DNA of 64,000 bases from CAWHQZ01 sp963831645 (lineage in GTDB: Bacteria > Pseudomonadota > Alphaproteobacteria > Rhizobiales > Aestuariivirgaceae), in assembly GCA_963831645.1 (NCBI GenBank), contig CAWHQZ010000023.1, positions 434,001-498,000 of the forward strand, given 5' to 3'. Made by a program: the position numbers and the translations under genes. How positions within the stretch are numbered: the stretch's first letter is position 1; each line of letters opens with the position of its first letter. Shown piece by piece: positions 1-7,124 of this stretch. The notes under the pieces are model-generated. The model was not told where the DNA came from, searched no databases, and saw nothing but the letters and a program-made list of their open reading frames with translations.

Positions 1-110
1 TCTCGTTTCCTGAGAAGCCTGGAAAGAGCGGTTTTGGCGCTTTGGCGCCTTGTGGGCCGCTCGCCTGAATTGGGCGCAATATCAGCCCCATAGCGTGTTC
101 GTGCGGCGCG

Positions 111-126
111 TTAACCGCCCGTTAAC
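111..126 (+). promoter_or_regulatory. CtrA box upstream of hupB
   Basis: TTAA at 111-114 and TTAAC at 122-126 are separated by exactly 7 bases, which matches the full consensus of the alphaproteobacterial cell-cycle regulator CtrA (TTAA-N7-TTAAC). It lies 118 bases before the hupB start, where a CtrA-controlled promoter would sit. An AT-rich stretch follows at 127-147 that could hold the -10 element. The match is seen directly; that it is bound is inference. Confidence 0.6.
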
Positions 127-214
127 CAGAAAATTCTTTGCATTTCCGCCAACCCGCCGGCTGCGAGGCGCACTTGGCGGCACCAGGTAAGAAACCCGCG
201 TATCGCTCCAACAT

Positions 215-240
215 TAGGTGCATGCGAGAAAGGACACCTA
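215..240 (+). promoter_or_regulatory. Hairpin with hupB Shine-Dalgarno in its loop
   Basis: TAGGTG (215-220) pairs perfectly with CACCTA (235-240). The 14-base loop contains the AGGA Shine-Dalgarno (231-234) of hupB, whose ATG is at 244. The stem ends 3 bases before the start codon, so it could modulate translation initiation. A 6-bp stem with a 14-base loop is modest and may be chance. Confidence 0.35.
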
Positions 241-243
241 GAA

Positions 244-519
244 ATGAATAAGATGGAACTCATCTCAAGGGTCGCCAAGGAAACCAAGCTTACCAATCGC
301 GACGCCACCGAAGCCATCGAGGCGACAATCGCCAATATCATGAAAGCCCTGCAACGCGGCGATGATGTCCGCCTGGTTGGCTTCGGCACTTTCAAGGTAT
401 CGCGAAGAAAGGCCAGCGAAGGGCGCAATCCACGGACCGGGGAAGCCATTCGGATTCCCTCCTCGAAGAATCCCAAGTTCCGCGCCGGGAAAACGTTCAA
501 GGAAGCGATAAACGGCTAA
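244..519 (+). CDS. hupB: DNA-binding protein HU
   Basis: This 91-residue protein is a histone-like HU-family nucleoid protein that binds and bends DNA as a dimer. It has the typical length, an N-terminal helical dimerisation region (MNKMELISRVA), the GFGTF core strand around residue 47, and the β-arm signature GRNPRTGE around residue 60 that inserts into the minor groove. An AGGA Shine-Dalgarno lies 9 bases before the ATG. In alphaproteobacteria this gene commonly follows lon; lon would lie off the left edge, so this is not checked. A CtrA box and a hairpin precede the gene and a rho-independent terminator follows it, so it is probably a single-gene transcript. A second member of the superfamily, ihfA, is at 41957. 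Confidence 0.95.
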   Translation: MNKMELISRVAKETKLTNRDATEAIEATIANIMKALQRGDDVRLVGFGTFKVSRRKASEGRNPRTGEAIRIPSSKNPKFRAGKTFKEAING

Positions 520-543
520 TAAACCTGGTGCGGCGAAGGACTG

Positions 544-573
544 CTCCAGCCTATCCAAGGCTGGAGTATCTTT
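544..573 (+). terminator. Rho-independent terminator of hupB
   Basis: CTCCAGCC (544-551) pairs perfectly with GGCTGGAG (559-566) across a 7-base loop. A T-rich tail (TATCTTT) follows. It begins 25 bases after the hupB stop codon and separates hupB from the tRNA genes. Confidence 0.85.
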
Positions 574-641
574 CCTCGTTGTCGATCTCTTCGATCGTCT
601 TGCTTGCCTGGCGAGCCTCGTTGTGCATTAACGGCAACGCC

Positions 642-716
642 GGGCGGTTAGCTCAGTGGTAGAGCATCTCGTTTACACCGAGAGGGTCGGGAGTTCGAAA
701 CTCTCACCGCCCACCA
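642..716 (+). tRNA. tRNA-Val (UAC)
   Basis: A 75-base cloverleaf folds with acceptor stem GGGCGGT/ACCGCCC, D stem GCTC/GAGC, anticodon stem TCTCG/CGAGA and T stem GGGAG/CTCTC (one G-U pair). The anticodon loop TTTACAC gives anticodon TAC (UAC), a valine tRNA. The 3' CCA is encoded. An insertion sequence begins 23 bases downstream and separates it from tRNA-Asp. Confidence 0.96.
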
Positions 717-718
717 TG

Positions 719-738
719 CTCATCCTATCTCATCCTAT
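719..738. repeat. Left target duplication, present as tandem pair
   Basis: The 10-mer CTCATCCTAT occurs twice head to tail (719-728 and 729-738) just before the insertion sequence. A third identical copy is at 2016-2025 just after it. The 729-738 and 2016-2025 copies form the 10-bp target-site duplication. The additional left copy is unexplained by a single insertion. Confidence 0.9.
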
Positions 739-762
739 CAGGGCACCGAGTCCAGGTTAACG
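739..762 (+). repeat. Left inverted repeat of the ISAs1 element
   Basis: The repeat starts CAGGGC and ends CAGGTTAACG. Compared with the reverse complement of 1992-2015 it differs at only four positions, grouped in two pairs. It contains the TAA stop of the minus-strand transposase (757-759). Confidence 0.9.
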
Positions 763-1902
763 GCGAAGCGGCTGGAGGATTTGGAGCAAGTATTGGGGGT
801 CGTAGGCGGCGCGCTTACGTCGTCTTTTGATGGATCGTTTGTCGGCGACTTGACGAACCAAATTGAGTGCGAAGTGGCGGACGACGGCCATGTTCTTGGC
901 GCCGTGACCGGCTCGCAGCCGTGACTGGTCCTCGTTGAAAGTCACGTCGAGGGTCCAGTGAAGGTTGTTCTCGATGGCCCAGTGGCTTCGCACGGCCGCG
1001 GCGAAGGCTTTGGCCGAGAGCGCGCGGGAAGAGATGTAGGATCGTCGTTCGGTGGCGATCTTGTCGCCTCTTTCGATGCGGCTTTCGACCATGGCGACGG
1101 CCAGGATGTCGGGGAACCGGGGAGCGCCCGGATAGGAACGCTCGGAGGCGATCCAGTCGACGGCGTGGGAGACCGCGTGGGATCGCATCTCGAGCCTGCC
1201 GTGATCCTTGCCGAGGGTCTCGAACCGCTCGACCTCGCCGCAAGGGGCTGTTTCGAAATAGCTTTTGATATCGGCATGCAGCGTCGGCTGGTTGTCCTTG
1301 ACGGCCAGAAGATAGTCGGCCTTGGCGTCGCGAATGTCCTGGGCGATGTTGGCATTGCATCCCATGGCGTCGATCGACACCAAGGCGCCGGCGAGGTCGA
1401 TGCGCTCGAGGAGGGCCGGAATGGCGGTGATTTCATTCGATTTCTCGCCGACCGCCTCCTGGCCGAGCACGAGCCGGCGGGTGGTGGCGAAGACGGACAC
1501 CAGATGCAGGGCCTTTTGGCCGGTCTTGCGATTGTGGCTGCGCCGCGAGGTCTTGCCGTCGATGGCAACAAGGTCTGGCTTGCCCGGCCAGCATTCGGCG
1601 ACCCACGACGAAAAGCAGGCCGCAAACAGCTCCGGGTCGACCCGGTTCATGATCGTGCGCAGCCAATCGACGCATGGGATGCCGTAGTGGAACTCCGAGA
1701 AGCCGCGCAGAAACGGCAGATGCGCTTCGCCCCAATCGACGATGTCGTCGTAGTCGTCACCGCTCGTGATGGTCCCGCACACGACCAGGAACAGCACCTC
1801 GCGCAACGGATAGGCGACCTTCCAGGATTGCCGGGTATCCTTGATCGCCGCCAAATGATCGAGCAACACACGCAGCCGTGGCTTGGGTGACAAGGCTTCC
1901 AT
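757..1902 (-). CDS. ISAs1 family transposase
   Basis: This DDE transposase of about 381 residues would catalyse cut-and-paste or replicative movement of the surrounding element. The N-terminal 100 residues (from LLDHLAAIKD) resemble the DDE_Tnp_1-associated domain typical of the ISAs1/H-repeat group. The catalytic domain shows the first Asp in LVAIDGKTSRRSH, the second in LVSIDAMGCNANIA and the Glu in HWAIENNLHWTLDV. The ATG at 1902 was chosen because GGGAGGG lies 5 bases upstream on the minus strand; an upstream in-frame start at 1980 would include the terminal region and is less likely. The reading frame is intact. Nothing else is encoded in the element. Confidence 0.95.
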   Translation of the reverse strand: MEALSPKPRLRVLLDHLAAIKDTRQSWKVAYPLREVLFLVVCGTITSGDDYDDIVDWGEAHLPFLRGFSEFHYGIPCVDWLRTIMNRVDPELFAACFSSWVAECWPGKPDLVAIDGKTSRRSHNRKTGQKALHLVSVFATTRRLVLGQEAVGEKSNEITAIPALLERIDLAGALVSIDAMGCNANIAQDIRDAKADYLLAVKDNQPTLHADIKSYFETAPCGEVERFETLGKDHGRLEMRSHAVSHAVDWIASERSYPGAPRFPDILAVAMVESRIERGDKIATERRSYISSRALSAKAFAAAVRSHWAIENNLHWTLDVTFNEDQSRLRAGHGAKNMAVVRHFALNLVRQVADKRSIKRRRKRAAYDPQYLLQILQPLRR

Positions 1903-1991
1903 CAGACCCTCCCGAATCACACATGATTCAAGAGAATCACCACAGATCGGTCGGCGGAAGACCCCGCTACTCACCGTCAAGCCAAAAACCG

Positions 1992-2015
1992 CGTTAACCT
2001 GACCTCGTCGCCCTG
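1992..2015 (-). repeat. Right inverted repeat of the ISAs1 element
   Basis: This is the inverted partner of 739-762 and abuts the target duplication copy at 2016-2025. It also contains the shared GTTAACCTG core. Confidence 0.9.
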
Positions 2016-2025
2016 CTCATCCTAT
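2016..2025. repeat. Right target-site duplication
   Basis: CTCATCCTAT is identical to 729-738 on the other side of the insertion sequence. A 10-bp duplication is within the known range of the ISAs1 family. Confidence 0.9.
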
Positions 2026-2034
2026 CGGCCGATG

Positions 2035-2064
2035 TTGACACCGCCCGCACCCACGGTCTATGCA
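2035..2064 (+). promoter_or_regulatory. Probable promoter of tRNA-Asp
   Basis: TTGACA at 2035-2040 is a perfect -35 hexamer. After an 18-base spacer, TATGCA at 2059-2064 is a fair -10, 17 bases before the tRNA-Asp gene. It starts only 10 bases after the insertion sequence duplication, so tRNA-Asp keeps a promoter despite the insertion. Confidence 0.55.
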
Positions 2065-2080
2065 CGCCGCACGCGAGCAT

Positions 2081-2157
<77 letters not shown>

Positions 2158-2176
2158 TATTTTCACAGCCTGCTGA

Positions 2177-2582
2177 CATTCCAACTTTTCAGCCAGCGCT
2201 TTTCCAACCGAGACCGACAAGAGTATCGTCGTCGCCGCCGAACTCCCGGGGCTCGACGAGAAGAACTTTGAGGTGACGCTCTCCGGCGACCTGCTCACCA
2301 TCAAAGGCGAGAAGAAGGGCGAACATGAGCGAAGGAACGGCAATTCCCGCTACTTCGAGCGCCGCTTCGGTTCATTCTCACGTTCGGTGCGCTTTGCCCT
2401 TCGCAGCAACGAACGAAGACGTCGACGCCAGGTACGACAAGGGCGCGTTGACCGTGCAGGTCGCGAAACCGGTGGACGCACAGAGAACCGTGCGCCGCAT
2501 CGATGCAAAGACTGAAGGGCGGTCCTCACGAGCCCGCTCTTTGTTCCGGCTCTCGATCTCTGTTGCAACTAGGAGACAGTGA
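2177..2582 (+). pseudogene. Remnant of Hsp20 small heat-shock protein gene
   Basis: The translated frame after the TGA at 2174-2176 reads into a clear alpha-crystallin domain: TETDKSIVVAAELPGLDEKN, then LLTIKGEKKGEHE, RYFERRFGSFSRSVR. The match then jumps to the next frame at LPFAATNEDVDARYDKGA and LTVQVAKPVDAQ. Removing one T from the run at 2393-2395 restores a single frame. The N-terminal arm of the family is missing and a stop precedes the conserved part, so the gene is both 5'-truncated and frameshifted. Small heat-shock proteins are ATP-independent holdases. The remnant starts 20 bases after tRNA-Asp. Confidence 0.75.
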
Positions 2583-2721
2583 ACCACTATTTGAAGATTG
2601 CGCTGACTATGCCATTGCCTACGGTTCTCGGCCATGGGACGAATGTCCTGAGTTCTTGCGTTGATGCTGTAGTGATGGCTCTGCCGTTCAGGCTGGACCG
2701 GAAATCAGCGCGGCTCAGATT

Positions 2722-2931
2722 GTGGTGAGGCAATGGGTGCGTGCGATGATGCGTTGGAATATCTATGCCCTCGAGCGCCGCGGGGGGTGCTTGGTGGCCA
2801 AGTTCGTCGGCAACCTCGAGGCCAGGGCCGATGCGATCCGGCGAGCGGTGGCCGAAGTATCAAAACAAGCAGGGATAGAACTGCAGGTTCGGGCCGCAAT
2901 CAGCGATACTTGGCACCGGCCTCGGCCGTGA
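2722..2931 (+). CDS. Small hypothetical protein
   Basis: An open frame of at most 69 residues starts with GTG at 2722 or, more likely, ATG at 2746 or 2749 (MRWNIYALERRGG). Third codon positions in the first half are mostly G or C, as in neighbouring genes, which favours coding. The residues WNIYALERRGGCLVAKFVGN followed by an amphipathic ADAIRRAVAEVSK helix give a β-β-α pattern, but I do not recognise a family. There is no clear Shine-Dalgarno. It lies in the decayed region between tRNA-Asp and nuoA and could itself be a remnant. Confidence 0.3.
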   Translation: MVRQWVRAMMRWNIYALERRGGCLVAKFVGNLEARADAIRRAVAEVSKQAGIELQVRAAISDTWHRPRP

Positions 2932-3114
2932 GGATGTTGGCGTCGCCACCCTTACGGGGACATCTGCCTGTGCAGCTTGTAACCGCGGCTCAATCCAACA
3001 GGCTTGCGTACTCCTGAGATGGTCTAGGCAGCGCCGCAATTCCCTTTGGAAGATTACCCGAAGCACGGCATCGGGCCGCCGACATCACTTCTGTGGAAAA
3101 ACTAAACTCGAGCT

Positions 3115-3144
3115 TTGACAACAATCGCACGCTCAAGCTAACGT
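3115..3144 (+). promoter_or_regulatory. Promoter-like element before candidate sRNA
   Basis: TTGACA at 3115-3120 matches the -35 consensus. TAACGT at 3139-3144 follows after 18 bases (CTAACG after 17) as a weak -10. No ORF starts downstream before the terminator at 3224-3255. Confidence 0.4.
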
Positions 3145-3150
3145 CCGTGT

Positions 3151-3255
3151 GTCTGGTCGCGCCGCCATTCAGTTGGCAAAATAGTCAATCCCTTAAGTGG
3201 GCTAGATTATCAGCGATCGGGTAAGAGGGCGGCTTTCGGGTCGCCCTTTCTTTTT
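3151..3255 (+). ncRNA. Candidate small RNA (about 105 nt)
   Basis: A promoter-like element at 3115-3144 and a strong intrinsic terminator at 3224-3255 enclose about 105 bases without an ORF. Two small hairpins are visible before the terminator: CCC/GGG in 3190-3201 and GCT/AGC around 3201-3214. I do not recognise a named RNA family; it does not show the 4.5S, 6S or tmRNA signatures. The next gene, nuoA, starts 368 bases after the terminator. The ends are estimates. Confidence 0.4.
3224..3255 (+). terminator. Rho-independent terminator
   Basis: AGGGCG (3226-3231) pairs with CGCCCT (3242-3247), extendable by two weaker pairs, around a 10-base loop. TTTCTTTTT follows at 3247-3255. It ends the candidate small RNA and insulates the nuo operon from upstream transcription. 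Confidence 0.8.
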
Positions 3256-3287
3256 CGCGAGTGCCGCGAGCTCATCTAATAGAACCT

Positions 3288-3440
3288 GAACCTTGCCGGT
3301 TACCAGTCGGTGCCGAGCCCATTTCGGCGCTGGTCGCGGCCGGAGATGGAGCAAATGCATTAGCGGGCGCGGGCGATTTCTTCAGGCTTCGCGACTTCGG
3401 CGTGCCGGGCTCGGCCACCGTCGTGGTCTCAATCTTCTGA
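3288..3440 (+). pseudogene. Possible C-terminal permease remnant
   Basis: One frame ending at TGA 3438-3440 reads with coding-like composition for about 50 codons, including VGAEPISALVAAGDGANA and DFFRLRDFGVPGSATVVVS. The pattern of a polar loop, then RLRDFGVP, then a hydrophobic C-terminal helix looks like the end of a DASS/SLC13-type or similar permease. No start or upstream body is present. The family assignment is a guess from pattern only. The rest of 3256-3622 shows nothing else recognisable. Confidence 0.2.
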
Positions 3441-3622
3441 CCGTGGCGCGAGTTCCAAATCACTTGCATGCTGGGCTTACTGTGGGTTACCACGACACTC
3501 GAGGTGCGGCCACATGTTCACCTCGGCGAGGGTGAGCCCGTGCTACCGTAGTCCGCGTTTCCTGGCGAAGCAGGGCTGTTTCGCCGGAAACGGCATGATC
3601 TCGGAGGCATTCGGTCGGCCAA

Positions 3623-3994
3623 ATGGATATCCCGGAATTGTTGCGCGACTATCTGCCGGTCGCAATCTTCATGGCGGTGTGCCTTGTCATTGCCCTGGCG
3701 CTCATGGGATCAGCCCTGGTTATCGCGGTTCGCCGGCCGGATCCCGAAAAGCTCTCGGCTTACGAATGCGGCTTCAACCCGTTTGATGACGCCCGAATGA
3801 AGTTCGATGTGCGGTTTTATCTGGTGTCCCTTCTGTTCATCATCTTCGACCTGGAAGTGGCCTTTCTCTTCCCCTGGGCCGTGTCGCTCAGAGAGGTAGG
3901 GTTATTCGGCTTCTGGTCGATGATGATCTTTCTTGCGATCCTCACCGTCGGTTTCATCTACGAGTGGCGGAAAGGAGCGTTGGAATGGGATTGA
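3623..3994 (+). CDS. nuoA: NADH-quinone oxidoreductase subunit A
   Basis: NuoA (123 residues, ND3 homologue) is a three-helix membrane subunit of the proton-pumping NADH dehydrogenase complex I at the quinone-site junction. Three hydrophobic segments lie near residues 10-35, 65-85 and 90-113. The conserved loop YECGFNPF (around residue 48) contains the invariant ND3 Cys whose accessibility reports the enzyme's active/deactive state. It opens a 14-subunit nuoA-N operon that runs to 18311. The Shine-Dalgarno is weak (CGGAGG 15 bases before the ATG). nuoB overlaps its last codons. Confidence 0.97.
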   Translation: MDIPELLRDYLPVAIFMAVCLVIALALMGSALVIAVRRPDPEKLSAYECGFNPFDDARMKFDVRFYLVSLLFIIFDLEVAFLFPWAVSLREVGLFGFWSMMIFLAILTVGFIYEWRKGALEWD

Positions 3995-4524
3995 TAGTAA
4001 CGCCCGGCGTCGTGCTCAGCCCGGACACCAGCCGGGAGTATTTCTCCTCGGTGAATGCCGAGCTTGCTGACAAGGGGTTTCTCGTCACCACCGCCGACGA
4101 CCTCATCAACTGGGCGCGCACCGGATCGCTGATGTGGATGACTTTCGGTCTCGCCTGCTGTGCGGTTGAAATGATGCAGGCGTCGATGCCGCGCTATGAT
4201 CTTGAGCGTTTCGGATTTGCGCCGCGCGGCAGCCCTCGACAATCGGACGTGATGATCGTTGCTGGAACGCTGACCAACAAGATGGCTCCGGCCCTGCGCA
4301 AGGTCTACGATCAGATGCCGGAACCGCGGTACGTAATTTCGATGGGCTCCTGCGCCAACGGCGGCGGCTACTATCACTACTCCTATTCGGTCGTGCGCGG
4401 CTGTGATCGCATCGTGCCGGTCGACATTTACGTTCCCGGGTGCCCACCAACCGCCGAAGCGCTGGTCTATGGCATCCTGCAGCTGCAGAAGAAGATCCGC
4501 CGCACCGGCACGATCGAACGCTAA
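3985..4524 (+). CDS. nuoB: NADH-quinone oxidoreductase subunit B
   Basis: NuoB (179 residues, PSST) carries the terminal 4Fe-4S cluster N2, which passes electrons to ubiquinone. Cluster ligands are visible as the tandem cysteines in [10 protein letters not shown] (58, 59), the Cys in MGSCANGGG (123) and [10 protein letters not shown] (153). The ATG at 3985 was chosen because AAAGGAG lies 8 bases upstream; it overlaps the end of nuoA by 10 bases, which implies translational coupling. An in-frame GTG at 3964 would add seven residues and has no Shine-Dalgarno. Confidence 0.97.
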   Translation: MGLIVTPGVVLSPDTSREYFSSVNAELADKGFLVTTADDLINWARTGSLMWMTFGLACCAVEMMQASMPRYDLERFGFAPRGSPRQSDVMIVAGTLTNKMAPALRKVYDQMPEPRYVISMGSCANGGGYYHYSYSVVRGCDRIVPVDIYVPGCPPTAEALVYGILQLQKKIRRTGTIER

Positions 4525-4538
4525 AGCGCGCCTCTGCC

Positions 4539-5156
4539 ATGGATGACAAACTCAAGACATTGGGCGACAAGATTGTCGCCGACCTCGGCGCCGCAGTCAC
4601 AGGCGTTGAGCACTCGTTCGGAGAGCTGACAGTCGTCGCACCGGCAACCGAAATCGTGTCCGTGTTGACCTACCTGCGTGACGACCCGGGCTGCCGTTTC
4701 GTTTGTTTCACCGACCTTTTTGGCATCGATCATCCTGGCCGGGAAAAGCGTTTCAATGTCGTCTACCTTCTTCTGAGCCCCTATCAGAACTTGCGAGTGA
4801 GGGTAAAGATTGCAGCCGATGAAAGTACTCCGGTACCCAGCGTCATAGGAGTTTTCCCAGCCGCCAATTGGTACGAGCGCGAGGTTTTCGATCTCTACGG
4901 CGTGCTGTTCGCCGGGCACCCGGACCTGCGCCGCATCCTGACCGACTATGGCTTTTCAGGCCACCCTTTGCGTAAGGACTTTCCTCTGACCGGCCACGTT
5001 GAGGTTCGCTACGATGACGAACTGAAGCGGGTTGTGTATGGCCCGGTTAAACTCGACCAGGAATTCCGCACCTTCGACTACCTCTCGCCGTGGGAAGGAA
5101 CACGTTATGCGTTGCCGGGCGATGAGAAGGCGAACAACAAGAGCGGAGGAGGCTAG
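4539..5156 (+). CDS. nuoC: NADH-quinone oxidoreductase subunit C
   Basis: NuoC (205 residues, 30-kDa subunit) is a hydrophilic subunit of the peripheral arm that binds NuoD and NuoB. The family signature around residue 120 is present ([20 protein letters not shown], then [17 protein letters not shown]). It is a separate gene, not fused to nuoD as in enterobacteria. The ATG at 4539 ([11 protein letters not shown]) fits family length; the frame stays open upstream into nuoB, but starts there would overlap nuoB heavily. Confidence 0.96.
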   Translation: MDDKLKTLGDKIVADLGAAVTGVEHSFGELTVVAPATEIVSVLTYLRDDPGCRFVCFTDLFGIDHPGREKRFNVVYLLLSPYQNLRVRVKIAADESTPVPSVIGVFPAANWYEREVFDLYGVLFAGHPDLRRILTDYGFSGHPLRKDFPLTGHVEVRYDDELKRVVYGPVKLDQEFRTFDYLSPWEGTRYALPGDEKANNKSGGG

Positions 5157-5217
5157 CAGCCGGGCGGACATCGGTCTTGGCACAGGTTGCTGACCGCCGC
5201 TTGGGGGCCATCTGCAC

Positions 5218-6408
5218 ATGACGGAAGCAAAGCTCCGCAACTTCAGCATCAACTTCGGACCGCAGCATCCCGCAGCGCACGGTGTTCTGCGTCTGATACT
5301 CGAACTTGACGGCGAGGTCGTGACCCGCGTGGATCCCCACATCGGGCTCCTTCACCGGGGTACCGAGAAACTCATCGAGTACAAGACCTATCTGCAGGCC
5401 ATACCCTACTTCGATCGCCTCGACTATGTCGCGCCGATGAATCAGGAGCACGCGTTTGCGCTCGCCGTCGAGCGTCTGGTTGGCATCACGGTTCCCCGGC
5501 GCGGCCAGCTGATCAGGGTGCTTTATTCGGAGATCGGGCGCCTGTTGTCGCATCTGTTGAACGTTACGACGCAGGCGATGGACGTCGGCGCGCTCACTCC
5601 TCCATTGTGGGGCTTCGAAGAGCGCGAGAAGCTCATGGTCTTCTACGAGCGGGCTTCCGGCTCTCGGATGCACGCCGCCTACTTTCGTCCCGGCGGAGTT
5701 CACCAGGATTTGCCGCAACAACTCCTGGACGACATTGCGAAGTTCTGCGACCGGCATCCCGGGGTTTTGGACGACATCGACGACCTGCTGACCGAGAACC
5801 GGATTTTCAAGCAGCGAAACGTCGATATCGGCGTGGTTACGCTCGAAGACGCCTTCGCGTGGGGGTTCTCGGGGGTCATGGTACGCGGCTCGGGTGCAGC
5901 CTGGGATCTGCGTAAGGCCCAGCCGTATGAATGCTACTCTGAACTCGACTTTGACATTCCCGTGGGCAAGAACGGCGACAACTACGACCGCTACCTGATC
6001 CGCATGGAGGAAATGCGTCAGTCGGTCATCATCATGAAACAGTGCCTGGAGAAGCTCAATTCCGCGGACGGGGGCGGACCGGTGACGAGCGATGACGGCA
6101 AGATCGTTCCGCCACGGCGCGAGCAGATGAAGCGGTCAATGGAGGCGCTCATCCATCACTTCAAGCTCTATACCGAAGGCTATAAGGTGCCTGCCGGCGA
6201 GGTCTACGCGGCCGTGGAAGCACCCAAGGGAGAGTTCGGCGTGTATCTCGTGGCCGACGGCTCCAACAAGCCGTACCGGTGCCGGCTGCGGGCTCCGGGT
6301 TTCGCTCACTTGCAGGCAATGGATTTCCTCTGCCGCGGGCACATGCTCGCCGATGTGGCGGCTGTGCTTGGTTCCATCGACATTGTTTTTGGGGAGGTCG
6401 ACAGGTGA
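5218..6408 (+). CDS. nuoD: NADH-quinone oxidoreductase subunit D
   Basis: NuoD (396 residues, 49-kDa subunit) forms, with NuoB, the ubiquinone-binding cavity and descends from the large subunit of NiFe hydrogenases. The N-terminal [16 protein letters not shown] motif and [14 protein letters not shown] (around residues 41-54) are diagnostic; the His in the first motif contacts the quinone head group in studied complexes. The C-terminus ends in the usual [13 protein letters not shown] 61-base spacer separates it from nuoC, and its stop overlaps the nuoE start. Confidence 0.97.
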   Translation: MTEAKLRNFSINFGPQHPAAHGVLRLILELDGEVVTRVDPHIGLLHRGTEKLIEYKTYLQAIPYFDRLDYVAPMNQEHAFALAVERLVGITVPRRGQLIRVLYSEIGRLLSHLLNVTTQAMDVGALTPPLWGFEEREKLMVFYERASGSRMHAAYFRPGGVHQDLPQQLLDDIAKFCDRHPGVLDDIDDLLTENRIFKQRNVDIGVVTLEDAFAWGFSGVMVRGSGAAWDLRKAQPYECYSELDFDIPVGKNGDNYDRYLIRMEEMRQSVIIMKQCLEKLNSADGGGPVTSDDGKIVPPRREQMKRSMEALIHHFKLYTEGYKVPAGEVYAAVEAPKGEFGVYLVADGSNKPYRCRLRAPGFAHLQAMDFLCRGHMLADVAAVLGSIDIVFGEVDR

Positions 6409-7124
6409 GCGTCCGCCGACTTCATTCCCAGCAGCCCGAAAACTTTGCGTTCACGCCGGAAAACCTGCGCTGGGCTCGGGCGGTGGTTGGCAAGTACCCC
6501 GAAGGCAAACAGGCTTCGGCAGTCATCCCTATTCTGTGGCGCGCCCAGGAACAGAACGGCGGCTGGCTCTCGAAGCCGGCAATGGAGCACGTTGCCGCGC
6601 TTTTGAGAATGAGCTTCATCCGCGTCTATGAAGTAGCGACCTTCTACACGATGTTCCAGCTTTCCCCGGTTGGTCGCACGGCGCACGTTCAGGTATGCGG
6701 CACCACGCCGTGCATGCTGCTGGGTGCGGAAGATCTCAAGCAAGTTTGTCAACGACGTATCAATCAGGCGCCGCACCAACTCTCGGCCGATGGACGCTTT
6801 TCGTGGGAGGAGGTCGAATGCATCGGCGCCTGCGTCAACGCTCCGGTCGTGCAAATCGGCAGCGATACTTTTGAGGACCTGACGCCGGAGAGGCTCGAGA
6901 ACGTGCTCGCCGAAATCGCAGCTGGAGGTCGGCCCAAACCGGGTCCCCAGAACGGTAGAACGCATTCAGCACCGCTGGGCGGTCTGACCAGCCTCACGGA
7001 CCCCACGCTCTATTCAGGCCAGCGCACCTTCAAGCGGGTTGAATCGCCTCCCCCGGCAGCAGCCCGACCGGCCGGAGGCGTCAAATCCGCCGAGCCGGAC
7101 TTGAAACAAAAGCGAAACAAGTGA
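6405..7124 (+). CDS. nuoE: NADH-quinone oxidoreductase subunit E
   Basis: NuoE (239 residues, 24-kDa subunit) is a thioredoxin-fold protein holding the 2Fe-2S cluster N1a in the NADH dehydrogenase module. Ligands are C98 and C103 (VCGTTPC) and C139 and C143 (CIGAC). The start is GTG 6405, overlapping the nuoD stop, with GGGGAGG about 7 bases upstream. The C-terminus beyond residue 180 is a Pro/Gly-rich, presumably flexible extension that reaches into nuoF; such tails are common in alphaproteobacterial NuoE. Confidence 0.96.
   Translation: MSVRRLHSQQPENFAFTPENLRWARAVVGKYPEGKQASAVIPILWRAQEQNGGWLSKPAMEHVAALLRMSFIRVYEVATFYTMFQLSPVGRTAHVQVCGTTPCMLLGAEDLKQVCQRRINQAPHQLSADGRFSWEEVECIGACVNAPVVQIGSDTFEDLTPERLENVLAEIAAGGRPKPGPQNGRTHSAPLGGLTSLTDPTLYSGQRTFKRVESPPPAAARPAGGVKSAEPDLKQKRNK

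Larger units (their letters stand above)
739..2015 (-). mobile_element. ISAs1-family insertion sequence, 1277 bp, intact
   Basis: The element is bounded by 24-bp imperfect inverted repeats (739-762 and 1992-2015, 20 of 24 positions matching) and a perfect 10-bp target duplication. It carries one intact transposase gene on the minus strand, whose stop codon lies inside the left repeat. Size, single DDE transposase and 8-10 bp duplications fit the ISAs1 family. It sits between tRNA-Val and tRNA-Asp. Intact ends, duplication and ORF suggest recent insertion and possible activity. Confidence 0.95.

Noticed and set aside
2579..2725. GTG-started ORF of about 49 codons with AGGAG three bases upstream
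   Set aside because: Shine-Dalgarno spacing is too short, composition is not coding-like, and it lies in the decayed region.
3272..3493. Minus-strand ORF of 73 residues
   Set aside because: It is the mirror of the better coding frame at 3288-3440 and shows no motif or start signal.
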